A DNA stretch of 64,000 nt from Paulinella micropora (lineage: Eukaryota > Cercozoa > Imbricatea > Euglyphida > Paulinellidae). This document shows, piece by piece, positions 48,028 through 57,876 of this stretch (the stretch's first letter is position 1; each line of letters opens with the position of its first letter). The position numbers and the translations under genes are program-made. The stretch lies in the NCBI GenBank assembly GCA_019918135.1, contig WBZZ01003996.1, positions 1-64,000 on the forward strand, in the 5' to 3' direction. The notes beneath the pieces were generated by a model, which worked only from the letters and a program-made list of their open reading frames with translations, was not told the DNA's origin and did not search any database.

Positions 48028-48933
48028 ATGCCTGACGGGCCCAGCGAAGAAGCAGTGGTCGTGAAGGTTGTGGAGGCCTGTGACAATTCAACGCCGGTTC
48101 CAGACGCGCCGGCCAATGAGTTGTTATTAATCGAGATCGCCCAGATGCGCAAGCAAATCGACCAGCTGCAACAGACGACACTCACGGTCAGCAACCTGAC
48201 GGCCGCGGAGCGCACGGGCTTCGTGCGCGAGGTCATGGGCTATACCGTGCTGCACCTGACGGCCACTTTGCTGCTCATGCTCGCGAGTACTCGCTGGGTG
48301 GATTGTCGCGGCTGGTACAACGACCACCCGTGGTTGGTAGGCGTGTTTCTAGCCGCGTGCGCCGTCCAGATAGCGCTGTTCTACTACGACTGCGTGCTGC
48401 ACCTGGGCCTCCTAGCGCTGTTCCTGATCAGCGGCACCGTGGTGCTGGCAGACCTCGTGCTGCTGCGCGCCGACTCTACTATCGTGTTCGACACGTGCGC
48501 CGTGGTCGACGCCTTCTGCTTCCTGTGTTTTTGCTGGTGCCTGCAGCGCTGTCTGCCGTACAGGAACCTGTACGCGCTGCTGCTGCTGCTGCTCGCTTCG
48601 TCGGTCACCTTCTTCGTCGAGATCTGGCGGCCGTACGGTTCCGTGCTCGGCAACCTGAGCCTGCTGTGGCGCACTGAGCTGCCGACCGTGGCGCGCGGGA
48701 CGCTGGGGGTGATCGTCATGTCCACCGTCACGTGCGCCTACGTGCTGTGGCAGCTGGAACGCGCCATGCACCATACCGCCCGGAGCCATAGCTACCGGGC
48801 CTCGCTGCTGCTGTTCTGCAATCTGGTCGAAATGGTTTTTCTCATGGGGCTAGGGCTGACGCGGCTCATGGAGGGCGCCAGGGCGCTGCGCACACGGTTT
48901 CAGAACACTCTCCCGCGGCCCGCCGCCTTGTAA
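48028..48933 (+). CDS. TMBIM / Bax-inhibitor-1-like membrane protein
   Basis: This 301-aa protein has a polar N-terminus with a short coiled coil (IAQMRKQIDQLQQTT) and about seven transmembrane helices from residue 68 on. The order of features matches the TMBIM (lifeguard/GAAP/BI-1) family: RTGFVREVMGYTVLHLTATLLL at the first helix, NDHPW between TM1 and TM2, and SLLLFCNLVEMVFLMGLGL at the end, comparable to the family's LYLDIINLFL block. TMBIM proteins sit in ER/Golgi membranes, leak calcium and suppress cell death, and several large DNA viruses carry them. The acidic pair of the family's C-terminal pH sensor is not obvious. The match is by pattern, not exact motif, so it stays probable. Confidence 0.6.
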   Translation: MPDGPSEEAVVVKVVEACDNSTPVPDAPANELLLIEIAQMRKQIDQLQQTTLTVSNLTAAERTGFVREVMGYTVLHLTATLLLMLASTRWVDCRGWYNDHPWLVGVFLAACAVQIALFYYDCVLHLGLLALFLISGTVVLADLVLLRADSTIVFDTCAVVDAFCFLCFCWCLQRCLPYRNLYALLLLLLASSVTFFVEIWRPYGSVLGNLSLLWRTELPTVARGTLGVIVMSTVTCAYVLWQLERAMHHTARSHSYRASLLLFCNLVEMVFLMGLGLTRLMEGARALRTRFQNTLPRPAAL

Positions 48934-49398
48934 AAGGTTTTACGACCAGAAAATCTTTCAAAAAAAGGGGGGGGGAGGAAGATCTCCCCGGGCCTTGCGT
49001 TCCGAGGGGGGGGGGCCCGAGAAACGATCCCCACCCTCACGTTCGCCGGCCACCTCCCTCCCTCTCTCTCTCATTCATTTCTTTTGGCGCCTATTGGCTG
49101 GCTGGATTTTTTTCCTCCACCTCCGGCCCCCCCCCTCACCTTCTGCTTGCCCTGACTTTTCCATACACCTCCGGCCCCCCCCTACTCCCGTTCTTCCACT
49201 TCCGCCCCCCCCCTTCACCTTGTGCTTGCCCCCCCCCTCACGTTCGCCGGCCCCCCCCCACACTCCCGTTCCTCTACCTCCGGCCCTCTCCCCTCCCGAA
49301 GAATATACCGTGCGAGCCCCCCGGGGGGGAACGGGAGGGGGGGAGAAAGCACAACCAACCTCTGGGAGAAAAATCGGGGTCCACGCGCAAAATCCAGA
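48934..49398. promoter_or_regulatory. G/C-tract-rich upstream region
   Basis: 465 bases with G8-G9 near 48967 and 49005 and repeated CACCTCCGGCCCCCCC-like units near 49118, 49166, 49197 and 49274. No gene is seen. Confidence 0.55.
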
Positions 49399-49845
49399 AT
49401 GACCGACGTCCAGAACCCCCGCGACACAGACATGACCCGGCCTGACAAGAAGCAGCGGACCGAACCACCACCATCAGCAGTGGCGGAAAGTAAAAAAGAA
49501 ACAGCACAGGAGTTCGCGCTGGTGCGCCGCGGGGATGCCGGGTCCTCCAACCCCGAGTGGTGTGCGCAGCGGTACGGCTGCATCGCGTACTTCAACGAGA
49601 AAGCCCGCGACGAGGACGCGCTGCAGGAGCTGATCGCGCCGCTGCTCAAGGCGGGCGCCGGGACCGAGGTGGTCAGGGCCCTGGTCGGCGCGCGTGCCCT
49701 GGCCCTGCACTACACGGAAAGAGAGCACCACGCCGAGAATTGTCAGGGCTGCGCGTGGAAGAAGTGCGACGGCCCGCTGTGCCACGAGATGCTGCACAAG
49801 GACGAGAATTGCGCCTGCGGCTTCGGCTCGGCCAAGGGCGCCTAG
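49399..49845 (+). CDS. Small Cys/His-rich protein
   Basis: The 148-aa protein starts at ATG 49399 with a polar, NLS-like N-terminus (RPDKKQRTE). A middle part (EEFALVRRG-like, then YGCIAYFNEKARDEDALQEL) is followed by a C-terminal HAENCQGCAWKKC ... LCHEMLHKDENCACG cluster able to bind one or two zinc ions. No known zinc-finger class fits well. A 43-aa mini-protein at 40001 shares the N-terminal pattern. Confidence 0.65.
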   Translation: MTDVQNPRDTDMTRPDKKQRTEPPPSAVAESKKETAQEFALVRRGDAGSSNPEWCAQRYGCIAYFNEKARDEDALQELIAPLLKAGAGTEVVRALVGARALALHYTEREHHAENCQGCAWKKCDGPLCHEMLHKDENCACGFGSAKGA

Positions 49846-50161
49846 GCGCACACGCGAGCTGGTGGAAGGGAGGGGTGGGGTGGGGCAGGAATTCCTTCTG
49901 AACACTACACAACAAAAAGGCGGAAGAGGGTGAAATTTATTTTTGCCCCTTTCTGTAACTAAAAAAGAATTACACGATTCGTGCTTAGCTGGGAGGCGAA
50001 CATTGGGGCGTTTTTCTTGCACGTCTTCGCTTTCCCCTCCCCCTTTTCTCTCCCTCCCTACCCCTAGCACAAAAAAAATATATCTTTTTACTTGCCGTAG
50101 TTTTCTGTCTTTTTTTGTCAATCGCAAGCAATAAACAAATTAAAAAAAGCATCTCAAGAAA
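49846..50161. promoter_or_regulatory. Intergenic region
   Basis: 316 bases of mixed A/T and CT-rich DNA between two plus-strand genes, with AATAAACAAATTAAAAAAA just before the kinase-like ATG. No gene is seen. Confidence 0.4.
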
Positions 50162-51637
50162 ATGCAGGAATCTCGAGGCTCACTGGTAGCTGAAAAAAGA
50201 GCGAAGTTAATCCAAATGCTTGGTCTAAATATAGACGGCAAGTGCAGGGATTGCAACAAATCCTGCCCATTGTTTACTGACTCAAAAAGCCTTCAGGCAA
50301 AGCTTCTGCGCTGGAAGCCCTTTTCGACGAAGAAGTGCCCGCTCGGAGACGAAATCAAGCTAGACCACTTAAAAACTATCTTCCTGGACGCAAAAGAAGC
50401 AACGGCACGACAGTTCTCGCAAGCTTTCCCCAAGGATATTCCATGCCTGAGCATCAGCGAAAATTGGCTATTCCAAAATCTGTACGGAGAAAATGCCGTA
50501 CGAGTCAAAAATGTTAAGGTAATTGCTCTGCCTTCGTTGGGATTGTTGTTCAAACTCCTGGAGACGCACGAACTGAAATCGGAAGACCAGCACGCCGCTG
50601 TCTACTCCTACGTAGTGAACTGTTTGCAGCTCCAGCAATACTTCGCAAAATACGGCCTGGCACCCGAAGTTTACGGTTGCTTGCATGTAAAGCAGCACAG
50701 CCAGGAAATGTTTTGGGTCGTCATGAAATATGTAGAATCGCCCAACAAACAAAAAGGCGCTGACCTTTCCTATCTGCGCGAAGTAACGCCAGACATCGAA
50801 AAGAAATTTGGATTATTTCTGCGGGTTCTAGTGGACAAGTTTGTAGAAATCGGCTGCCTTCACTGCGACGGCAAACCCAAAAATATCTTGTTCAATCGAG
50901 AATTTCAGGTCATAGATCTGGACCCTTACTGGTGCTTGGACTTTATTCCGGCGGGCTCTGACGGGCAAGCATGGCAAGAAACTCTCAGGCTGTCTAATGC
51001 GCTGAGCCTGCTTGGCAACAGCATCGGCAAACTCAACAAGGAGTTAATGAAAGTCCTGCACGGCTTTGTTCTCGAGTTGCTCACAGCCAACAACGGCCAG
51101 GACACTTTCGAGCGTTGCGTGAGGTGGTGGTCCTCAAGCATGTTCCGTTTACAAGAGTCCGTGTTCAAAAAAGTGTGTTGCCGGGGACCCTGCATGGTAG
51201 CCCTGAAATACTTGGAAGGCACCCGGTTACAAACAAAGGAAATCAATCTAAGGAAAAAATACGCCGGAATTGAGTGGCTTTGCAAAGTCACACCGCGATG
51301 CAAGCTCTTGTCCATCGATGACCAGACAATCAAATTCGATTTTGTGTCTAGGTCTGAGCAAGTCTTACAGCGAGGGCTTAACTTGAACGATTTCGAACAA
51401 TTTATGTCGGCCCTTGTTCGTGTAGCATTGTTTGCTCCTTGCAACAACAATACGGCATCAACAGAATATACGAGTACACCCGCGAATTTGAAACAAGCAA
51501 CGCCATCATCAGACCAAACGCATACACCCCCGGACATGATAAGAGCAATGCAATCTTCGTCGCCGATGACGGGGCCCGGCCTTGACCAAGCACAATATAT
51601 TGCTGATGATGAGGCACGCCAACTGCGGAACAGATAA
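50162..51637 (+). CDS. Kinase-fold protein (possibly inactive or atypical)
   Basis: The 491-aa protein starts at ATG 50162. A short Cys pair (CRDCNKSC, residues 24-31) is near the N-terminus. At about residues 238-262 it has LHCDGKPKNILFNREFQVIDLDPYW, which matches the catalytic loop (HxDxKxxN) and the metal-binding D of protein/aminoglycoside-type kinases; upstream MKYV is at the hinge position. A glycine-rich loop and a clear ATP-lysine are not evident, so it may be an atypical or pseudo-kinase. The C-terminal 90 residues are Ser/Thr/Pro-rich and disordered. GC is clearly lower (about 46%) than in RPB1, and the gene sits next to the repeat array, which suggests recent acquisition. Confidence 0.7.
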   Translation: MQESRGSLVAEKRAKLIQMLGLNIDGKCRDCNKSCPLFTDSKSLQAKLLRWKPFSTKKCPLGDEIKLDHLKTIFLDAKEATARQFSQAFPKDIPCLSISENWLFQNLYGENAVRVKNVKVIALPSLGLLFKLLETHELKSEDQHAAVYSYVVNCLQLQQYFAKYGLAPEVYGCLHVKQHSQEMFWVVMKYVESPNKQKGADLSYLREVTPDIEKKFGLFLRVLVDKFVEIGCLHCDGKPKNILFNREFQVIDLDPYWCLDFIPAGSDGQAWQETLRLSNALSLLGNSIGKLNKELMKVLHGFVLELLTANNGQDTFERCVRWWSSSMFRLQESVFKKVCCRGPCMVALKYLEGTRLQTKEINLRKKYAGIEWLCKVTPRCKLLSIDDQTIKFDFVSRSEQVLQRGLNLNDFEQFMSALVRVALFAPCNNNTASTEYTSTPANLKQATPSSDQTHTPPDMIRAMQSSSPMTGPGLDQAQYIADDEARQLRNR

Positions 51638-51714
51638 CTGAAACACAAAGGCTCTTTGTTTCTGGCAGTTACGTTGTAGCAAAAGATAGTACTGTTAAGA
51701 TATTTATTAAAGAC

Positions 51715-54700
51715 ACCAACCTATGAGTTGTGACCCAAAAACAAAAAAATCTAACTGCTCTGGCGCCTGTAACTTACAAGTAGCGCCAAGGTTTGCGCAA
51801 CCCGAATTTTCCGCAGATTGCGGGACAAAATTGTTCTTATTGTCCCACAATTTGCGGCAAATATCAGTTGCACGTAAATTCCGGCGCCTGTACAATTGTC
51901 GCGAAATTCACCGGAAATTTGAAAATAATGAAAAAAAAATTTGCAAAGGACATTTCGGCAGTAGCTAGAGAAAAATTTTGGGGAAGCCAACGCGGGCGGG
52001 GAATTTTTGAGATTTACATTTTTTTCCCCTCCCAGTTTTTTTCCCCCAAAATTTTCTCTACCTACCTTTCAAATGCCGAAATGTCCTTCACCCAAAAAAA
52101 TTTTCTTATTGTGCCGCAAACTGCGGCAAATATCAGTTACCCGTAAATTCCGGCGCCTGTACGTTTGTCGCGAAATTCAGCGCAAAATCGGAGCTGGTGA
52201 AAAAAACTTTTGCAAAGGACATTTCGGCAGTAGCTAGAGAAAAATTTTGGGGAAGCCAACGCGGGAGGGGAATTTTTGAGATTTACATTTTTTTTCCCCT
52301 CCCAGTTTTTTTCCCCCAAAATTTTCTCTACCTACCTTTCAAATGCCGAAATGTCCTTCACCCAAAAAAATTTTCTTATTGTGCCGCAAACTGCGGCAAA
52401 TATCAGTTACCCGTAAATTCCGGCGCCTGTACGTTTGTCGCGAAATTCAGCGCAAAATCGGAGCTGGTGAAAAAAACTTTTGCAAAGGACATTTCGGCAG
52501 TAGCTAGAGAAAAATTTTGGGGAAGCCAACGCGGGAGGGGAATTTTTGAGATTTACATTTTTTTTCCCCTCCCAGTTTTTTTCCCCCAAAATTTTCTCTA
52601 CCTACCTTTCAAATGCCGAAATGTCCTTCACCCAAAAAAATTTTCTTATTGTGCCGCAAACTGCGGCAAATATCAGTTACCCGTAAATTCCGGCGCCTGT
52701 ACGTTTGTCGCGAAATTCAGCGCAAAATCGGAGCTGGTGAAAAAAAACTTTTGCAAAGGACATTTCGGCAGTAGCTAGAGAAAAATTTTGGGGAAGCCAA
52801 CGCGGGAGGGGAATTTTTGAGATTTACATTTTTTTTCCCCTCCCAGTTTTTTTCCCCCAAAATTTTCTCTACCTACCTTTCAAATGCCGAAATGTCCTTC
52901 ACCCAAAAAAATTTTCTTATTGTGCCGCAAACTGCGGCAAATATCAGTTACCCGTAAATTCCGGCGCCTGTACGTTTGTCGCGAAATTCAGCGCAAAATC
53001 GGAGCTGGTGAAAAAAACTTTTGCAAAGGACATTTCGGCAGTAGCTAGAGAAAAATTTTGGGGAAGCCAACGCGGGAGGGGAATTTTTAAGATTTACATT
53101 TTTTTTCCCCTCCCAGTTTTTTTCCCCCAAAATTTTCTCTACCTACCTTTCAAATGCCGAAATGTCCTTCACCCAAAAAAATTTTCTTATTGTGCCGCAA
53201 ACTGCGGCAAATATCAGTTACCCGTAAATTCCGGCGCCTGTACGTTTGTCGCGAAATTCAGCGCAAAATCGGAGCTGGTGAAAAAAACTTTTGCAAAGGA
53301 CATTTCGGCAGTAGCTAGAGAAAAATTTTGGGGAAGCCAACGCGGGAGGGGAATTTTTGAGATTTACATTTTTTTTCCCCTCCCAGTTTTTTTCCCCCAA
53401 AATTTTCTCTACCTACCTTTCAAATGCCGAAATGTCCTTCACCCAAAAAAATTTTCTTATTGTGCCGCAAACTGCGGCAAATATCAGTTACCCGTAAATT
53501 CCGGCGCCTGTACGTTTGTCGCGAAATTCAGCGCAAAATCGGAGCTGGTGAAAAAAACTTTTGCAAAGGACATTTCGGCAGTAGCTAGAGAAAAATTTTG
53601 GGGAAGCCAACGCGGGAGGGGAATTTTTGAGATTTACATTTTTTTTCCCCTCCCAGTTTTTTTCCCCCAAAATTTTCTCTACCTACCTTTCAAATGCCGA
53701 AATGTCCTTCACCCAAAAAAATTTTCTTATTGTGCCGCAAACTGCGGCAAATATCAGTTACCCGTAAATTCCGGCGCCTGTACGTTTGTCGCGAAATTCA
53801 GCGCAAAATCGGAGCTGGTGAAAAAAACTTTTGCAAAGGACATTTCGGCAGTAGCTAGAGAAAAATTTTGGGGAAGCCAACGCGGGAGGGGAATTTTTGA
53901 GATTTACATTTTTTTTCCCCTCCCAGTTTTTTTCCCCCAAAATTTTCTCTACCTACCTTTCAAATGCCGAAATGTCCTTCACCCAAAAAAATTTTCTTAT
54001 TGTGCCGCAAACTGCGGCAAATATCAGTTACCCGTAAATTCCGGCGCCTGTACGTTTGTCGCGAAATTCAGCGCAAAATCGGAGCTGGTGAAAAAAACTT
54101 TTGCAAAGGACATTTCGGCAGTAGCTAGAGAAAAATTTTGGGGAAGCCAACGCGGGAGGGGAATTTTTGAGATTTACATTTTTTTTCCCCTCCCAGTTTT
54201 TTTCCCCCAAAATTTTCTCTACCTACCTTTCAAATGCCGAAATGTCCTTCACCCAAAAAAATTTTCTTATTGTGCCGCAAACTGCGGCAAATATCAGTTA
54301 CCCGTAAATTCCGGCGCCTGTACGTTTGTCGCGAAATTCAGCGCAAAATCGGAGCTGGTGAAAAAAACTTTTGCAAAGGACATTTCGGCAGTAGCTAGAG
54401 AAAAATTTTGGGGAAGCCAACGCGGGAGGGGAATTTTTGAGATTTACATTTTTTTTCCCCTCCCAGTTTTTTTCCCCCAAAATTTTCTCTACCTACCTTT
54501 CAAATGCCGAAATGTCCTTCACCCAAAAAAATTTTCTTATTGTGCCGCAAACTGCGGCAAATATCAGTTACCCGTAAATTCCGGCGCCTGTACGTTTGTC
54601 GCGAAATTCAGCGCAAAATCGGAGCTGGTGAAAAAAACTTTTGCAAAGGACATTTCGGCAGTAGCTAGAGAAAATTTTTGGGGAAAGAAACTCTGGAGGG

Positions 54701-55330
54701 GAATTTTTGAGATTTACATTTTTTTTCCCCTCCCAGTTTTTTTCCCCCAAAATTTTCTCTAGCTACCTTTCAAATGCCGAAATGTCCTTCACCCAAAAAA
54801 ATTTTCTTATTGTGCCGCAAATTTCGGCAAATATCAGTTACCTGTAAATTCCGGCATGTGTGCATTTGTCGCGAAATTCACCGGAAATTTGAAAATAATG
54901 AAAAAAATTTTTGCAAAGGACATTTCGGCAGTAGCTAGAGAAAAATTTTGGGGAAGCCAACGCGGGCGGGGAATTTTTGAGATTTACATTTTTTTTCCCC
55001 TCCCAGCTTTTTTCCCCCAAAATTTTCTCTGGCTACTGCCGAAATGTCCTTCGCCCCAAAAAATATTCTTATTGTCCCGCAATTTGCGGCAAATATCAGT
55101 TACCCCCAACTTTCGGCACTGATGCACTTGTCGCGAAATTCACCGGAAATTCAAAAATAGTGAAAAAAACATTTTTTTGCAAGGGACATTTCGGCAGTAG
55201 CTAGAGAAAAATTTTGGGGAAGCCAACGCGGGCGGGGAAATATTTTTTGTGCCTAAAAAAAATCCCCGCCCACCAATCTTTCCCTAGAATTTTTGTGTAA
55301 CTACCTTCCAAATGCCGAAATGTCCTTCAC
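51715..55330. repeat. 13-copy ~270-bp tandem fold-back array
   Basis: GGACATTTCGGCAGTAGCTA starts at 51948, 52217, 52487, 52758, then every 270 bases to 54918, and last at 55184. Each unit has a left arm (AAAGGACATTTCGGCA ... AAAAATTTTGGGG), a GGGAGGGGAA / TTTCCCCTCCC hairpin, a right arm (CCCCCAAAATTTTCTCT ... GCCGAAATGTCCTT) and GTCGCGAAATTC. The middle copies are almost identical, while the outermost are diverged, so the centre expanded recently. A period of 90 codons keeps several frames open, giving a 584-codon frame that is not a gene. It belongs to the family at 8.6 and 24.4 kb. Confidence 0.92.
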
Positions 55331-55697
55331 CAAAAAAATTCTTGGTGTGCCGCAAATTGCGGCAAAACAAAGCGCCCGTAAAATCCGGCATCCGGCACTG
55401 GTGCACTTGTCGCGAAATTCACCTGGAAAAAAAGGTCTCACAGCCCATGAAGTGCAGCTCCACGGGAAGCCCAAGCCAGGGCAAAGAAGCTGCAAATGCA
55501 CCCCGACGCCCGCGGTGAGCAGCGGGCCCGGTTCGGGCTCCATTCTGCTCCGGAACTGCAAAGGAGCTGTCCAGACAGTTACTTAAAGACTTCAATCCAT
55601 CCGAAAGACATCCAAAATAAAAGTTCTTTTAATTGTTCTTTTTTTGGAACTCTGCCATTTTTCTTTTTGTACTGTTTGATTTGCGTGTGTTTCTTTT
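55331..55697. other. Intergenic region after the array
   Basis: It holds a last degraded repeat piece with GTCGCGAAATTCACC, then unique DNA and AATAAA near 55618. No convincing gene is seen. Confidence 0.4.
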
Positions 55698-56708
55698 TTA
55701 CTTTCGGCAGCCACACCCAGCGCAAGCTGCGCGATCGCCGCTTCCCAAAAATTGTTCTACTGACATTTTGGGAACTTTTCCATTAAGGTTTCTTAGCGCT
55801 CTTGCGACCACTCTGTGTCTGTCTAGGTCGGGCTCGTCTGTCATGGTACCCAGTATTAAATCCAGTTTGGCAGTCAGCTCCAGAACCTCAGCCCTCATAC
55901 TCCAACCTTGCAGTTCCGCGATCAATAGACGCACTTGGTAATAACCCAGTTGGTAGCAAGCGCGTTCTAGATCGCCGAGGTTCTGGACCGCGGACAACAC
56001 TTCTCGCCAGTCTTCAGGCAAAATTGTTGGACTTTCCAGGAACTCGTGCAACGTAGTTATTATCTTGGGACGGTACGGCCCAAGTAAAAGTCGTCGGCCC
56101 TTTATTGCGTCGGTCAGCAGCTGGTCTAGGCGACGCACTTCTGATACGCGCCCCACAAGGAACCGCGGGTTTTTGCGCAACAGCGCAGCTAACGCGTTTG
56201 CTAAGGGCTGCTTCACTGCGTGGGTGATGACACTTTCCTGAAGAGAACTTCTCAATCTCCGGCCATGCTGGTTTACTAGTTTGACCAGTGGTTCGTAGTT
56301 CGAGTAGTTCTGGGCCTCTTCGCCGTTTTGGACAGTCAGCGAAATGCAAGCACTTCCCTTTCGTTTGACTGGCTTGCCCAGCCTGTTATACCATTTCTCC
56401 ATGGTTGTTGTTAGCTTCACCATATTTCCGAAGTGCTGCTCCTCTGCTTTGTAGCTTGTTGCTTGAAGAAAGAGATCACGATTTTCTATTTCTCTTTTTA
56501 TGTCTTCCTCGTTGACAGGTTGAACAGCCACTCCCTGCTTGTAAGGCCATAACGGCGTGTTTAAAGGAATTTCCAGAGCTGTCAGGACGGCAATTCGCAG
56601 GTTATCGAAGCTCTCCCAATTTCCCAGTTTAACCTCGCGTTCGATACTACGTTCCAGGAAATATCCTGCGTCATTCACTGCGTAGAAAGTTACAGTGACA
56701 GAGGTCAT
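55698..56708 (-). CDS. Hypothetical protein
   Basis: ATG 56708 gives 336 aa: MTSVTVTFYAVNDAGYFLERS at the N-terminus (beta-rich), a charged helical middle and a C-terminal Cys-rich tip (CAGCGCRK). No family is recognised and there are no membrane segments. GC is near 50%, lower than average. It is flanked by the repeat array on one side and the AlkB-like gene on the other. Confidence 0.65.
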   Translation of the reverse strand: MTSVTVTFYAVNDAGYFLERSIEREVKLGNWESFDNLRIAVLTALEIPLNTPLWPYKQGVAVQPVNEEDIKREIENRDLFLQATSYKAEEQHFGNMVKLTTTMEKWYNRLGKPVKRKGSACISLTVQNGEEAQNYSNYEPLVKLVNQHGRRLRSSLQESVITHAVKQPLANALAALLRKNPRFLVGRVSEVRRLDQLLTDAIKGRRLLLGPYRPKIITTLHEFLESPTILPEDWREVLSAVQNLGDLERACYQLGYYQVRLLIAELQGWSMRAEVLELTAKLDLILGTMTDEPDLDRHRVVARALRNLNGKVPKMSVEQFLGSGDRAACAGCGCRK

Positions 56709-56946
56709 TGATATATTGTGCGCCGGGTGTATTTCTTTTTTACTTAATCTACCAGAAAAAAAAGCCAAGATGATGTTCAAAAAAAAGAAGCAAAAAAAAT
56801 CCCCGCCCCGTCAGCGTTCCCTCAACAATGTGTTTTGGTGCTCTTGCCTTGTACAGAAAAAAAAGGCACACACATGTAAGAAAAGAAAGTAGACGGTGGC
56901 TCGGGAGGGAATGAGGCAAGTGATAATTTTTCTTCGGGAGCTGTCA

Positions 56947-57876
56947 CTAGAGCGGGGGCGGTGACGGCGGCTCCAGCGGCGGTAGGTCCAGCGGCGGGGA
57001 CTGCAGCACAAAGTCGGGCGGCAGCTCCGGCGGCAGCGCCAGCGGCACCAGCGGCGGCAGCGGCAGCTCCAGTGGCGGCGGCGGCGGGGGAGGGCACAAG
57101 GCGGGGCTGTCGGGCCGTCGCTTTCTTTTCTTGGGGCGCGGCGGCAGGAACCGCGCGTAACCCACGGAGCCCGCTGCGTGGCGGAGCGCCAGGGCCGACC
57201 TGCCGCGCCAGCCGGCCCCCGCGCTGACGGCCGACATGAGGTACACGTCGCCGTGGTCCAGCTGGATGCTCACCTCTCTGCCTGCGGGGTGCGCGCCAAA
57301 GTACCAGTGCCAGTGCAGGCCCATGGCGGCGCCGAACCTCGCGCCGATCACGCCGGCCAGGCCGTCGTGGCCGTGCGGCGAGATGCCCTGGCGGCGGTTG
57401 TTCGAGTACAGGTTGCCAAAGGCGGGGCAGTCGCGCGCCTCCGGGATCAGCCCCTCTACCCCGCGCTTCAGCCGGGCCAGCAGCGGCAGCCGCCCGAGCG
57501 GCACGGCGCCGTCGGCCTGGCCGAAGGCCAGGGTCTGGCAGTTCTTGAGGGGGCAGCCGCCGCGCACCGGGGCGGGCCACTCCAGCGCCAGCAACTCGTC
57601 TTGGAGCAGGCTGCTAGCGCCCGCTGGTAACGGCAAACCCAGAGCCATGGACCCCAATTCCATGAAACGCCACACGCCACGCCTAATCAACAGCACGCAG
57701 GCATCGCCTCCGGGCGGCCGATCGCCGGGCTCCAGCCCTAGCTCTGCCAGGTCGAGCAAGTACGTCTGCCACCTCAGCAGCCTGGCCCTGGCCGCGATCG
57801 CGCGTATAGTCTCGCCCGTGAAAAAGGCAGACGGGGGCGCGCAGGGCTCGAACGACACGGTCAGGGTGCGGAACAT
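56947..57876 (-). CDS. AlkB-like 2OG-Fe(II) dioxygenase, proline-rich tail
   Basis: The 309-aa protein starts at ATG 57876. The middle shows the AlkB layout: FGNLYSNNRRQGISPHGHDG (the NxYxxGxxxxxxHxD region), GREVSIQLDHGDVYLMS (the beta strand before the second His) and ALALRHAAG (the LRHAAG-type motif near the 2OG-binding Arg). The first metal motif reads HGHD, not a clean H-x-D, so the exact iron ligands are uncertain. Residues about 240-309 are basic then strongly proline-rich (PPPPPPLELPLPPL). AlkB enzymes oxidatively demethylate DNA or RNA bases, and large DNA viruses carry them for repair or RNA modification. The family assignment is probable. Confidence 0.65.
   Translation of the reverse strand: MFRTLTVSFEPCAPPSAFFTGETIRAIAARARLLRWQTYLLDLAELGLEPGDRPPGGDACVLLIRRGVWRFMELGSMALGLPLPAGASSLLQDELLALEWPAPVRGGCPLKNCQTLAFGQADGAVPLGRLPLLARLKRGVEGLIPEARDCPAFGNLYSNNRRQGISPHGHDGLAGVIGARFGAAMGLHWHWYFGAHPAGREVSIQLDHGDVYLMSAVSAGAGWRGRSALALRHAAGSVGYARFLPPRPKKRKRRPDSPALCPPPPPPPLELPLPPLVPLALPPELPPDFVLQSPPLDLPPLEPPSPPPL

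Noticed and set aside
53008..54762. 584-codon open frame through the tandem array
   Set aside because: It is the automatic result of a 270-base (90-codon) repeat; the same peptide repeats exactly and other frames and the other strand are equally open.
51715..55330. CRISPR-like array
   Set aside because: Units are ~270 bp and contiguous, without unique spacers, and no cas gene is present in this eukaryotic-type genome.
55293..55586. 97-codon frame after the repeat array
   Set aside because: Its first half is repeat-derived and it has no supporting features.
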